DNA of 64,000 bases, taken from positions 42,515-106,514 of the forward strand of contig WTGU01000152.1 in assembly GCA_011523425.1 (NCBI GenBank), read 5' to 3'. Below the pieces are notes generated by a model that saw nothing but the letters and a program-made list of their open reading frames with translations, did no database searches and was not told where the DNA came from. This DNA comes from Alphaproteobacteria bacterium (GTDB lineage: Bacteria; Pseudomonadota; Alphaproteobacteria; UBA828). The translations under genes were made by a program, and so were the position numbers. Positions 24,767 to 33,372 of this stretch are shown piece after piece; positions within the stretch are counted from its first letter, which is position 1; every line of letters starts with the position of its first letter.

Positions 24767-25789
24767 ATGGCCAAAGCAACACCGTTTCAAGTGAGAGAAG
24801 GCATGCACGCGCCGGCGGTGCGCCGGGCCTCGCGCGAAGACGTGCCCATCGTCGATTTCGGCGCGCTCTATTCGCCGGGCCTGGCCGAGCGCAGGGCGCT
24901 CGCGCGCGCGATCCGCACGGCGTGCACCGGCCCCGGCTTCTTCTACATCGTCAACCACCAGTTCCCGCAGGCGGTGATCGCGCGGGCCCGGGCCGCGATG
25001 CAGCGCTTCTTCGCGCTGCCCGTCGAGCAGAAGATGCGCAACCACTATCTCGACTGGCCCAACCACCGGGGCTACGTGCCGGCGGGCGGCATCACCGCCG
25101 ACCACAGCCTCGAAGGCTCCTCCGACATGTCGGAGGCCATCGAGATGGCGCACGACCTGCCGGCGGACGATCCCGACCACGTGCGGGGCATCCGCTTCTA
25201 CGGTCCCAACAACTGGCCCGCGGAGCCCGCCGACTTCCGCTGGGCACTCGGCACCTATTTCGACTGCCAGCTCGAGCTCGGCCGCCAGATCTTCCGCGCC
25301 TTCGAGTACGCGCTCGACCTGGAGGAAGGGTACTTCACCTCGAAGTACAGCAAGCCGCTCGCCCGGCTCCGCGTCTGCTACTACGAGCCCCAGCCCGAGC
25401 CCCTCGACATCGCCCATATCGGGCTGGGTGCGCATACGGACTACGAGTGCTTCACCACCGTCTGGCAGGACCGGGAGGGCCTGCAGATGCTGAGCCGGGA
25501 CGGCGAGTGGCTCATCCTGCCGCCGGTGGAGGGCAGCTTCGCCGTCAATCTCGGCGATCTCATGCAGCAGTGGACCAACGACCTGTTCGTCTCGACCATG
25601 CACCGGGTCATCAACACCTCGGGCGCCAGGCGCTACTCGCTCGTGCAGTTCTTCGGCGTCGACTACGAGGTGGAGGTGGAGGCGATCCCCGGCTGCGTCG
25701 GGCCGGACAACCCTTGGCGCTACGAGAGAATCAAGGCGGGCGACCACTCGGAGAGAATGGTCGCCCGCACCTACCACTACGACGAGTAG
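24767..25789 (+). CDS. Isopenicillin-N-synthase-family Fe(II)/2-oxoglutarate oxygenase
   Basis: A 340-residue oxygenase with both DIOX_N ('VPIVDFGALYS', then 'GPGFFYIVNHQFP') and 2OG-FeII_Oxy domains. The iron triad is His and Asp in 'LGAHTDYECFT' (near residue 222) and His in 'STMHRVINTSG' (near 280), followed by the 2-oxoglutarate Arg region 'RRYSLVQFF'. Such enzymes hydroxylate or desaturate small molecules. I prefer the ATG at 24767, which has GGGGGA six bases upstream; the ATG at 24734 would add 11 residues and has no SD. It is divergent from the second SDR and may share a regulatory region with it. Confidence 0.83.
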   Translation: MAKATPFQVREGMHAPAVRRASREDVPIVDFGALYSPGLAERRALARAIRTACTGPGFFYIVNHQFPQAVIARARAAMQRFFALPVEQKMRNHYLDWPNHRGYVPAGGITADHSLEGSSDMSEAIEMAHDLPADDPDHVRGIRFYGPNNWPAEPADFRWALGTYFDCQLELGRQIFRAFEYALDLEEGYFTSKYSKPLARLRVCYYEPQPEPLDIAHIGLGAHTDYECFTTVWQDREGLQMLSRDGEWLILPPVEGSFAVNLGDLMQQWTNDLFVSTMHRVINTSGARRYSLVQFFGVDYEVEVEAIPGCVGPDNPWRYERIKAGDHSERMVARTYHYDE

Positions 25790-25810
25790 GGAGCCTCCGC
25801 CCCCATACTC

Positions 25811-26740
25811 CTACTCGGATTCGATCAGCGAGATCTCGGCCCGCCGGTTGCGGCCGTCGCGCACGTTGTCGGCGGTCTTCGCGATCGGCTGCGATTCGCC
25901 GAGGCCGTCGACGTCGATCACGAAGCGACCGGCGCCCTGCTCGATCAGGTAGCCCGCCACCGAGAGCGCGCGACGCTCGGAGAGACCGGCATTGTACCGC
26001 TCCGGACCGGCACGGTCGGTGTGGCCCCGGATCGCGATCTTGTAGGGCCGCATCTCGAGCGCCGTGGCCGTAACCTCGTCCAGCGTCACCCGCGCGGCGT
26101 CCGTGAGCTCAGAGCTGTCGAACTCGAAGAACACCACGTGATAGGTGACGAAGCTCGGCTCGGGCTCCGGCTCGGGCTCGACGACCGGCTCAGGCTCAGG
26201 CTCCGGCTCGACGACCGGTTCGGGCTCGGGCCGCATCGCCACTTCGGCGGCCACCACCGCGCCGTAGAACGCGTTGCGGCACTCGGCGATGTCGTGTGGC
26301 TCGTGGCCCTCTTCCTGCTCCTCCATCCAGCAATCGAAGCTGATCTGGGCGAGGGCGGCGCTCACGGGCGCCTTGTCCCTGCCGCTCCCGTCCAGCATGG
26401 CGATGAGCCTTGCGCGCGCCTTTCCGAGCTCCTCCTGCTTGTCCTCGGCGATCTCGCGATCCTGGAACGAGCTCGGCGGCACGTTGTTGCCCGCCGCGGC
26501 CGCGCCGGCCTTCAGCGCGAACGTGTCGGAATCCCAGTAATCGTGTTCGGCAAGCTCCATCGCCGACCGATGGAGATAAACGGCGTAGAGCTCGGCGTGG
26601 AATTCCGAACCCCGGGGCTCGAGGTCCCGGACGTCTTCGATCGCGACACCGCCGCAGGCGCCGAGCGATGCCGCCAGTCCCACGATGGCCACGAGGCGGA
26701 GACCGGTCGAAGGCAGCTTGAATCGCCCGAAAAGCTTCAT
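25811..26740 (-). CDS. OmpA-family peptidoglycan-binding lipoprotein
   Basis: A 309-residue lipoprotein. The signal peptide ends in lipobox 'LGAC' with Cys29 as the lipidated residue. Residues 30-175 are a helical domain without clear family. A Pro-Glu rich linker (alternating E-P and V-V-E-P, about residues 175-205) leads to a C-terminal OmpA domain ('VFFEFDSSELTDAA' to 'NRRAEISLIE'), with the peptidoglycan-binding 'IRGHTDRAGPERYNAGLSERRA' loop containing the expected Asp and Arg. It would tether the outer membrane to the cell wall. SD AGGAGGC precedes the ATG at 26740. Convergent with the 2OG oxygenase gene and otherwise isolated. Confidence 0.88.
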   Translation of the reverse strand: MKLFGRFKLPSTGLRLVAIVGLAASLGACGGVAIEDVRDLEPRGSEFHAELYAVYLHRSAMELAEHDYWDSDTFALKAGAAAAGNNVPPSSFQDREIAEDKQEELGKARARLIAMLDGSGRDKAPVSAALAQISFDCWMEEQEEGHEPHDIAECRNAFYGAVVAAEVAMRPEPEPVVEPEPEPEPVVEPEPEPEPSFVTYHVVFFEFDSSELTDAARVTLDEVTATALEMRPYKIAIRGHTDRAGPERYNAGLSERRALSVAGYLIEQGAGRFVIDVDGLGESQPIAKTADNVRDGRNRRAEISLIESE

Positions 26741-26935
26741 TTCACGCCTCCTGTTCCATCGAGGGGCTGCAATTTATGACCCTACCATACTCCCTTCCAG
26801 CATAGCGCCAAAGCAGCGTCGATCGGAAACGTGCCGCTCCCGCCGCGCCGCATCCGGACTGTCGCTCGACAATCTCGTCGATTCCGGGCTAGACCACGGA
26901 CGACCGAGGCGACGCGACCAGACCGGAGGCGTTCC

Positions 26936-27967
26936 ATGCTGCGCAGGCAACTCGCCACTCTCCTTCTCGCCGGTGCGTTGGCTGCCCCGGCCGTTGCGGC
27001 CGATGACGGCTCGCGTTATTCCGAATGGCGCCCGGACGATGCCGGGGCCTCCGGTGCGGCGGCGCTCGAGGCGCTCGCGCGCGAGCTCGAGGCGCTGATC
27101 GACGAGGCCGATCGCGCACGGGCGGCGGACCCCCGCTTCCTCCAGGACTTGCGCGACAGGATCGCGGCCCACGTGGCCGACGCCCGGCCGCGCGAGGCCC
27201 TGATCCGCGACGATTTCACCGACGGCGACTACACAGACGATCCGCGCTGGACTGTGGGGAGCGGCGACTTCTCGGTCGACCCCGTTCTCGGCCTGCGCAC
27301 CATGGTCGCGCTGCCCGAGGCGGGCTGGTCGCTGTCGGAGGACGCCATCGACACCATCATCGAGACCGGCGACGCGCTGCTCGAATCGGGCGACGAGCTC
27401 CTCGAGAGCAGCGACGAGCTTCTGGAGAGCGGCAAGGACGCGATCGACGATCTCCTGAGCGGCGAGACCAAGCTCGGCGATCTCTTCGAGAGCGACGACG
27501 ACGAGGTCGTGACCGAGGATACCGGCGCGGACGGGCCGGAACCCGCCGAGATAACCCTGGAGGCGGCCATCCCCAACGCCTTCCTCCTCGAGATGGAGAT
27601 GACATCGCGGGTCGCCGGCAAGGGCGCGCAGCTCGAGATCGACCTGTTCCAGGGCAGGGGCGGCTCCGCCGGCTACCGCCTCTCCTACCTGCCGGGCGCG
27701 AGGCCCGCGCTCGTGCTGTCGCGCTTCAACCGTCGCGGCGTGACGGTGATCGGCGAGCACGGCGGCAGGCTGGGTCTCGAGGACGGCGGGAGCCACGCGA
27801 TTGCGCTCTCGCGCGAGAGCGACGGGACCATGACGGCGTCCGTCGACGGCACCCCGCTCGTCCGGGTGAAGAGCAGCGCCCTGGACGATCCCTTCGACGG
27901 CGTGTCCCTGGTCAACGGCGGCGGCGACTACGCCGTCCGCAGCATCGCGGTCTATGGCGACGAGTAG
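26936..27967 (+). CDS. Exported hypothetical protein with heptad repeats and a LamG-like C-terminus
   Basis: A 343-residue protein. Start ATG 26936 has CGGAGGC upstream and begins a signal peptide with an AxA cleavage site before 'DDGSRYSEW' (about residue 22). Residues 35-75 are helical. A distinctive stretch near residues 145-165 repeats L-L-E-S-G/S-D-E every seven residues, three times, and leads into an acidic linker. It interrupts a beta-rich region, since 'DDFTDGDYTDDPRW' before and 'LEIDLFQGRGGSAGYRLSY' after look like two parts of one concanavalin/LamG-like sandwich. No catalytic residues recognised. A periplasmic ligand-binding or structural role is possible. I do not recognise the family. 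Confidence 0.6.
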   Translation: MLRRQLATLLLAGALAAPAVAADDGSRYSEWRPDDAGASGAAALEALARELEALIDEADRARAADPRFLQDLRDRIAAHVADARPREALIRDDFTDGDYTDDPRWTVGSGDFSVDPVLGLRTMVALPEAGWSLSEDAIDTIIETGDALLESGDELLESSDELLESGKDAIDDLLSGETKLGDLFESDDDEVVTEDTGADGPEPAEITLEAAIPNAFLLEMEMTSRVAGKGAQLEIDLFQGRGGSAGYRLSYLPGARPALVLSRFNRRGVTVIGEHGGRLGLEDGGSHAIALSRESDGTMTASVDGTPLVRVKSSALDDPFDGVSLVNGGGDYAVRSIAVYGDE

Positions 27968-28006
27968 GCTGGCGCGGCCGAGGCGGGCCGCTCGGGGCAC
28001 CGGCGC

Positions 28007-29398
28007 ATGAGCGAGCCTGAGACCGGCAGGCCGGAGCCAGGTGCCGCCCGGGCGGCGGTCGAGCGCTGCCTCGCGCAGATCGAGCGGCTCGATCCCTCGC
28101 TCAAGGCCATGGCGACGACCACGGCCGCGGGCGCGCGCGAACAGGCGGATGCCTGCGACCGGGCGGCTGCGGAGGGGCGCTGGCTCGGCCTCCTGCACGG
28201 GATGCCCATCGCGCTCAAGGACAATATCGAGACCGCGGGCGTGCGCACCACCAGCGGCGCCGCCTACCTCGCCGATCACATCCCCAACAGCGATGCGCCG
28301 GTGGTCGGCCGCCTCAAGGCGCAGGGCGCGGTGCTGATCGGCAAGGCCAACATGCAGGAGCTGGCCTGGGGCGTGGTCTCCACCAACCCGGTGTTCGGCC
28401 AGTGCCGGAACCCGTGGAATCCGGAGCGCATTCCGGGAGGCTCCAGCGGCGGTTCCGGCGCGGCGATCGCGGCCGGGATGGCGCAGGCCACGCTCGGCAC
28501 CGATACCGGCGGCTCGGTGCGCATTCCGGCCTCGATGACCGGCACCGCCGGCCTGCGCCCCACCCACGGGCGCATCTCGATCCGCGGCATCACGCCGGTG
28601 AGCGTCGCGCACGATACTGTCGGCCCCATGGCGCAGAGCGTGGCGGACGTGGCCCGCCTCTTCGCCGCGCTCGCCGCCTACGACCCGCTCGACCCGGTCT
28701 CCCGCGATCTGCCGCTCGAGAACTTCCTGCCCCGGCTTGAGGACGGCATCGAGGGCGTGCGCATAGGGCTCGCCCGCAACTTCTTCTTCGAGGACGTGGC
28801 AGGCGAGGTCGAGGCCGCGGTGCGCGCCGCCGCCGGCGTGCTGGAATCGCTGGGCGCGCGCCTGGTCGACGTCACGCTCGCGGGCGCCGAGACTGCCCAG
28901 CGCTGGACCACGATCATGGCCTACGCCGATGCCTGCGCCTATCACAGGGAGCGGCTCGACGCCGGCCCCGGCGCGCTCTCGGAGGCGGTCTACGAGCGCA
29001 TGATCATGGGCCGCACGTTCAGCGCGGTGGACTATGCCGAGGCCATGCGCGGCCGCGAGGCCTGGCGCCGCGCGCTGGCGGGCGTCTTCGAGAGCGTGGA
29101 CGTGCTGCTCTCGCCGACCACGCCCCGGCCAGCGCCGCCGATCGCCGACGACCGCAGCCTCCACCGCGCCACCCAGGATGCGACGCGCTTCACCTACGGC
29201 GGGGCGCTCGCCTCGATCCCGGGCCTCTCGGTGCCCTGCGGCTTCTCCTCCGACGGGCTCCCCATCGGCATGATGCTGGAGGGCGCCTGGGGGGCGGAGC
29301 CGCTGCTGCTCCGGGTCGGCCACGCCTATCAGCAGGCGACGGAATGGCACCTGCGCCGCGCGCCCTGTCTTGAAGAAGACGGGGCGGGCGCCACATAG
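28007..29398 (+). CDS. Amidase (amidase-signature family)
   Basis: A 463-residue amidase-signature hydrolase. The Ser-Ser-Lys triad is visible: Lys in 'MPIALKDNIETAG' (near residue 71), the cis-Ser in 'PGGSSGGSGAAIAAGM' (near 145) and the nucleophile Ser in 'GTDTGGSVRIPAS' (near 170). Length matches AtzF/GatA-type amidases; it lacks the GatA partner context, so it is a stand-alone amidase for a small amide or hydantoin-like substrate. It begins the run of hydrolase genes on plus up to 34602, with 15 nt to the next gene. Confidence 0.88.
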   Translation: MSEPETGRPEPGAARAAVERCLAQIERLDPSLKAMATTTAAGAREQADACDRAAAEGRWLGLLHGMPIALKDNIETAGVRTTSGAAYLADHIPNSDAPVVGRLKAQGAVLIGKANMQELAWGVVSTNPVFGQCRNPWNPERIPGGSSGGSGAAIAAGMAQATLGTDTGGSVRIPASMTGTAGLRPTHGRISIRGITPVSVAHDTVGPMAQSVADVARLFAALAAYDPLDPVSRDLPLENFLPRLEDGIEGVRIGLARNFFFEDVAGEVEAAVRAAAGVLESLGARLVDVTLAGAETAQRWTTIMAYADACAYHRERLDAGPGALSEAVYERMIMGRTFSAVDYAEAMRGREAWRRALAGVFESVDVLLSPTTPRPAPPIADDRSLHRATQDATRFTYGGALASIPGLSVPCGFSSDGLPIGMMLEGAWGAEPLLLRVGHAYQQATEWHLRRAPCLEEDGAGAT

Positions 29399-29413
29399 CC
29401 CACCACGACCGAG

Positions 29414-30079
29414 ATGTCCGCCCGTCCGACCGCGCTGACCGACGCGTTGCACGACTACCTCCAGGCCCACGGCGTGCGCGAGAGCGAGGTGCAGCGCCGG
29501 CTGCGCGAGGAGACCGCCGGCCACGAGTGGGCGTTGATGCAGATCTCGCCCGAGCAGGGCGCCCTGATGGCGCTTCTCGCGGAGCTGATCGGGGCCCGCC
29601 GCGCGCTGGAGGTCGGAGTCTTCACCGGCTACAGCGCGCTCGCGGTGGCCCAGGCGATGGGCGCGGACGGCCGGCTCACCGCGCTCGACATCAACGCCGA
29701 CTACACCGAGACGGCACGCCGCTACTGGGCCGAGGCGGGGCTCGCGGAGCGGATCGAGCTTCGCCTCGGCGATGCGCGCGAGAGCCTGGCTGCGCTCCGC
29801 GCGGAAGGCCGGGAGGGCGCCTACGACATCGCCTTCATCGACGCCGACAAGTCGGGCTACGACATCTACTACGAGCACTGCCTCGCCCTGGTGCGCCCCG
29901 GCGGGCTGATCCTCATCGACAACACCTTCCACATGGGCCAGATTGCCGAGCCCGTGCGCTGGGGCGAGAACGCGCCCGTCGTCGATGCGCTCAACAGGAA
30001 GATCCGGGACGACGAGCGGGTGACGATCGCCATGCTGCCGCTGGGCGACGGGCTCACCATCTGCCGCAAGCGGGGTTGA
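29414..30079 (+). CDS. Class I SAM-dependent O-methyltransferase (caffeoyl-CoA/catechol type)
   Basis: A 221-residue O-methyltransferase of the Methyltransf_3 family. SAM motif I is 'ALEVGVFTGYSALAVAQAM' near residue 60, the acidic 'ALDINADYTETAR' follows, the metal-binding 'AFIDADKSGYDIYYE' is near 140, and a further ligand Asp-Asn is in 'LILIDNTFHMGQ'. It methylates catechol-like hydroxyls using a divalent metal. It lies 15 nt after the amidase stop. A methyltransferase among amide hydrolases is unexpected, so either the pathway substrate is aromatic or the gene was inserted. A T-rich stretch follows the stop without a proper hairpin. Confidence 0.87.
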   Translation: MSARPTALTDALHDYLQAHGVRESEVQRRLREETAGHEWALMQISPEQGALMALLAELIGARRALEVGVFTGYSALAVAQAMGADGRLTALDINADYTETARRYWAEAGLAERIELRLGDARESLAALRAEGREGAYDIAFIDADKSGYDIYYEHCLALVRPGGLILIDNTFHMGQIAEPVRWGENAPVVDALNRKIRDDERVTIAMLPLGDGLTICRKRG

Positions 30080-30120
30080 TTTTTCTTATCCCTCAGGCGC
30101 CGGGCGCTCGCTCCGCTCGA

Positions 30121-30200
30121 TCGTGCGCTCCGCGCGCGTGGACGCGCGACGCTACGCGCCCATGGCGCATCGTGCGCTTGCGCACGTGGACGTGCGACGC
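30121..30200 (+). repeat. Two imperfect copies of a 31-bp GC palindromic unit
   Basis: Copy 1 (30121-30152) and copy 2 (30170-30200) share TCGTGCGCT and GTGGACG-GCGACGC parts with compensating changes in the arms, so each can fold. The 238-bp gap 30080-30317 holds only this and the SD of the next gene. Confidence 0.4.
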
Positions 30201-30317
30201 GCAGTCGCGCCGTCCGGGCCTGCGGCCCGGCGCTTCAAGTGTCCGCACCTCGGTCCTGCCGGCGTTCCCTTTGCTACCGCCGCCCGCTGCTCTACGGTGC
30301 GGGGCGGGAGGGATGCG

Positions 30318-31586
30318 ATGGAGGCACGCGCGGAGGCGCTTGCGGCGGCGGCCGCAGTGGACGAGGCGAGGCTCTGGTCGCGCCAGATGGCGATGGCCGA
30401 GATCGGCGCGACCGCGGCGGGCGGCGTCAACCGCGCCGCGCTCTCGGACGAGGACCGGCGCGCCCGCGCACTGATGCTGGAGTGGGCCTTCGCGCTCGGC
30501 TTCGAGGTCGCGACCGACGCCATCGCCAACCTCTACATCCGCCGCCCCGGCCGGCGAGCGGACGCGGCGCCTGTGGTGACGGGCAGCCACCTCGACAGCC
30601 AGCCGCGCGGCGGCAAGTTCGACGGCGCCTACGGCGTCGTCGGCGGCTTCGAGGCGCTGGAGGCCATCCAGCGTGCCGGCGTCGAGACCGAGCGGCCCAT
30701 CGACGTGGTCGCCTGGACCAACGAGGAGGGCGGGCGCTTCCAGCCCGGCGCCATGGGCTCCGCCGTCTTCGCCGGCGTCCTCAGCCTCGAAGATCAGCTC
30801 GGGCTCGCGGACACGGACGGGGTGACACTCGCGGATGCGCTGACGGAGACGCTCGCCTCCACGCCGGGGCTGCCGCAGCGCCCCTTCGGCCATCCCTTCG
30901 CGGCCTATGTCGAGGCGCATATCGAGCAGGGGCCGCGGCTCGAGAACGAGGGGCTGACCATCGGCGCCGTGACCGGGATCCAGGGCCTCTACTGGTACGC
31001 CGTGGAGGTGACGGGCGCGGAGGCGCATGCCGGCACGACGCCGCTCAGGACGCGGAGGGACGCGCTCAAGGCGGCGGTCGCCATGGTGAGCGCTCTCGAG
31101 GAGCTGATGGCCGACGAGAGCGACACGGTGCGCTTCACCGTGGGCCGCTTCGAGTGCCACCCCGGCTCGCCCGCCACGGTGCCGGGCCGCGCGTTCTTCA
31201 CCGTCGACTTCCGCCATCCCGACCCGGCGGTGATCGAGCGCATCCGCTCGCGGATCGCGCCCACCTGCGAGGCGCACGCGCGGGGCTGCGGGGTCACGGT
31301 CCGGCCGCTCATGGCGCATGCGCCGCTCACCTTCGATGCGGACGTGATCGCCATGGTGGAGGGCTACGCCGAGACCCTCGGCCACCCGGTCGTGCGGCTG
31401 CCGTCCGGCGCCGGCCACGACGCCGGCCACATCAATCATCTCTGCCCCACCGGCATGATCTTCGTGCCCTGCGAGCGGGGCGTCAGCCACAACGAGGCGG
31501 AGAACGCCACGCCCGCCGACCTCGCCGCCGGCGCAGGCACCCTGGCCGCCTGCCTCGTCGACCTCGCCAATCGGGAGCAGCCATGA
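30318..31586 (+). CDS. M20-family Zn hydrolase (N-carbamoyl-amino-acid / allantoate amidohydrolase type)
   Basis: A 422-residue enzyme of the hydantoinase/carbamoylase group. Metal ligands are readable: His and Asp in 'VTGSHLDSQPRGGKFDGAYG', Glu-Glu in 'WTNEEGGRF', and His in 'YVEAHIEQGPRLE', with the final His in 'RGVSHNEAE'. The insertion typical of the dimerisation lid is present. It removes a carbamoyl or amide group from N-carbamoyl amino acids, allantoate or ureido acids. GGGAGGG precedes the ATG at 30318. The stop overlaps the next gene by ATGA. Together with amidase and amidohydrolase it suggests stepwise breakdown of a cyclic or acylated amide. Confidence 0.88.
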   Translation: MEARAEALAAAAAVDEARLWSRQMAMAEIGATAAGGVNRAALSDEDRRARALMLEWAFALGFEVATDAIANLYIRRPGRRADAAPVVTGSHLDSQPRGGKFDGAYGVVGGFEALEAIQRAGVETERPIDVVAWTNEEGGRFQPGAMGSAVFAGVLSLEDQLGLADTDGVTLADALTETLASTPGLPQRPFGHPFAAYVEAHIEQGPRLENEGLTIGAVTGIQGLYWYAVEVTGAEAHAGTTPLRTRRDALKAAVAMVSALEELMADESDTVRFTVGRFECHPGSPATVPGRAFFTVDFRHPDPAVIERIRSRIAPTCEAHARGCGVTVRPLMAHAPLTFDADVIAMVEGYAETLGHPVVRLPSGAGHDAGHINHLCPTGMIFVPCERGVSHNEAENATPADLAAGAGTLAACLVDLANREQP

Positions 31587-33343
31587 CGAAGCCGGAAGGG
31601 GAGTACGCGCGCTTCGACCCGGAGGCGATCGACGCCCTGCGCCCGGTCGTCCGCGCCCGCAAGCACGCCATCGTCGCCGGCCACTATCTGGCGGCGCAGG
31701 CCGGCTTCGCCATCCTCGAGGCGGGTGGCAACGCCATCGATGCGGGCGTCGCCGCCGGCATCGCGCTCGGCGTCGTGCACAGCGATCTGGTGAACGTCGC
31801 GGGCGTCGCGCCCATCATCCTCTACAGCGCGAAGACGGGCCGGGTGGAGACCATCAGTGGCCTCGGCACCTGGCCTGCCGCGGTCACCCCCGATCTCTTC
31901 CAGCGGGAGCATGACGGGCACATCCCGCCGGGCCTGCTGCGCACCGTCGTGCCGAGCGCGCCGGACGCCTGGATCACCGCGCTCGAGCGCCACGGCACCA
32001 TGACATTCGGCGAGGTGGCGCAGGCGGCGATCGCGCTCGCCCGCGACGGCTTCGTCATGTATCCGCTGATGGCGCGCGTGATCGCGAACAAGGTGGAGGC
32101 CTACAGCCGCTGGCCGTCCAACGCGGCGATCTACCTGCCGGGTGGGCGCCCGCCGGCGGTGGGTGATCTTTTCGTGCAGGCCGACCTCGGACGCTCGCTC
32201 CAGTACATGGCCGACGAGGAGCGCGCCGCAGGGGCGAATCGCGCCGCTGGGCTCGCCGCCGCCCGCGCCGCCTTCTACCGGGGCGACATCGCCGCCGCCA
32301 TCGCCCGCTTCCACCGGGAGAACGGCGGCCTGCTCACGGAAGGTGACCTCGCCTCCTTCCGCGTCGCCGTCGAGCCGCCGGAGCGGGTGTCCTTCGCCGG
32401 CACCGACGTCTACGCCTGCGGGGCCTGGTGCCAGGGGCCGGCGCTGCTGCAGGCGCTCCGCCTGCTCGACGCGGATGCGCTGGCCGCGCACGGCCACAAC
32501 AGCGCGGATGCGCTCCACACGATGACGGAGGCGCTGAAGCTCGCCTTCGCGGACCGCGAGCGCTGGTACGGCGACCCGCGCTTCGTCGACGTGCCTCTCG
32601 AGGCCCTCCTCTCCGACGACTACAGCGCGCGGCGCCGCGCCCTCATCAGGCCGGGCGAGGCCTGGCCCGGCATGCCGCCGGCGGGCGATCCGCGCCGGGG
32701 CCTCGCGGCGGAGGGGGAGAGCCTGGCCGAGGCCGCTTCGGGCGCGCCCGAGGCCGCGCACGATACCTCCTACGTCTGCGTCATCGATGCGGACGGCAAC
32801 GTCTTCTCGGCGACGCCGAGCGACATCTCCTTCGATTCCCCGGTGATCCCCGGCACCGGGCTCTGCGCGTCTTCGCGCGGCGCGCAGTCCTGGGCGGACC
32901 CGGCGCACGCGTCGTCCGTCGCGCCCGGCAAGCGCCCCAGGCTCACGCCCAGCCCGGCGCTCGCCATTCGCGAGGGCGCGTTCGTCATGCCCTTGGGCAC
33001 GCCGGGCGGGGACGTTCAGATCCAGGCCATGCTCCAGGCCTTCGTCAACATCACGGTCCACGGCATGAACCCGCAGGCCGCGGTCGAGGCGCCGCGCTTC
33101 GCCACCATGAGCTTCCCCAACTCCTTCGAGCCGCACGAGTACCACCCGGGAAGGCTGATGCTGGAGGCGCGGATACCCGAGGCCACGGGCGAGACGCTGG
33201 CGGCCTGGGGGCACGGGGTCGAGTGGTGGCCCGAGTGGGCCTGGCCCGCCGGCGCCATGTGCGTGCTCGTCCAGGATGTCGCCCGCGGCGTCCTGTCCGC
33301 CGGCGCCGACCCGCGCCGGCCGGCCTACGCGCTCGGCTGGTAG
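31583..33343 (+). CDS. Gamma-glutamyltransferase-like Ntn hydrolase
   Basis: A 586-residue GGT-family protein, autoprocessed in known members. The large-subunit region begins with 'KHAIVAGHYLAAQAG' and 'ILEAGGNAIDAGVAAG', near residues 28-60. The new N-terminal Thr is expected in 'HDTSYVCVIDADGN' (near 395), and the small-subunit GG motif appears as 'PLGTPGGDVQIQ'. No signal peptide is visible, unlike periplasmic GGT, so it probably acts in the cytoplasm as a gamma-glutamyl or cephalosporin-acylase-like amidohydrolase. The ATG lies in the stop of the M20 gene (ATGA). The stop is followed 29 nt later by the amidohydrolase. Confidence 0.87.
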   Translation: MTKPEGEYARFDPEAIDALRPVVRARKHAIVAGHYLAAQAGFAILEAGGNAIDAGVAAGIALGVVHSDLVNVAGVAPIILYSAKTGRVETISGLGTWPAAVTPDLFQREHDGHIPPGLLRTVVPSAPDAWITALERHGTMTFGEVAQAAIALARDGFVMYPLMARVIANKVEAYSRWPSNAAIYLPGGRPPAVGDLFVQADLGRSLQYMADEERAAGANRAAGLAAARAAFYRGDIAAAIARFHRENGGLLTEGDLASFRVAVEPPERVSFAGTDVYACGAWCQGPALLQALRLLDADALAAHGHNSADALHTMTEALKLAFADRERWYGDPRFVDVPLEALLSDDYSARRRALIRPGEAWPGMPPAGDPRRGLAAEGESLAEAASGAPEAAHDTSYVCVIDADGNVFSATPSDISFDSPVIPGTGLCASSRGAQSWADPAHASSVAPGKRPRLTPSPALAIREGAFVMPLGTPGGDVQIQAMLQAFVNITVHGMNPQAAVEAPRFATMSFPNSFEPHEYHPGRLMLEARIPEATGETLAAWGHGVEWWPEWAWPAGAMCVLVQDVARGVLSAGADPRRPAYALGW

Positions 33344-33372
33344 GCGGCGGGCGGAGCCGGAGGACGGGCGCG

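Noticed and set aside
26774..29932. 1052-residue minus-strand open frame opposite the exported protein and amidase
   Set aside because: No domain can be read in it, and composition (His, Ala, Arg, Val, Asp) is that of an antisense shadow of the plus-strand genes.
30239..31582. N-terminal extension of the GGT-like gene giving a 1034-residue protein
   Set aside because: The extra 448 residues are an out-of-frame reading of the M20 gene; homology and SD place the start at 31583.
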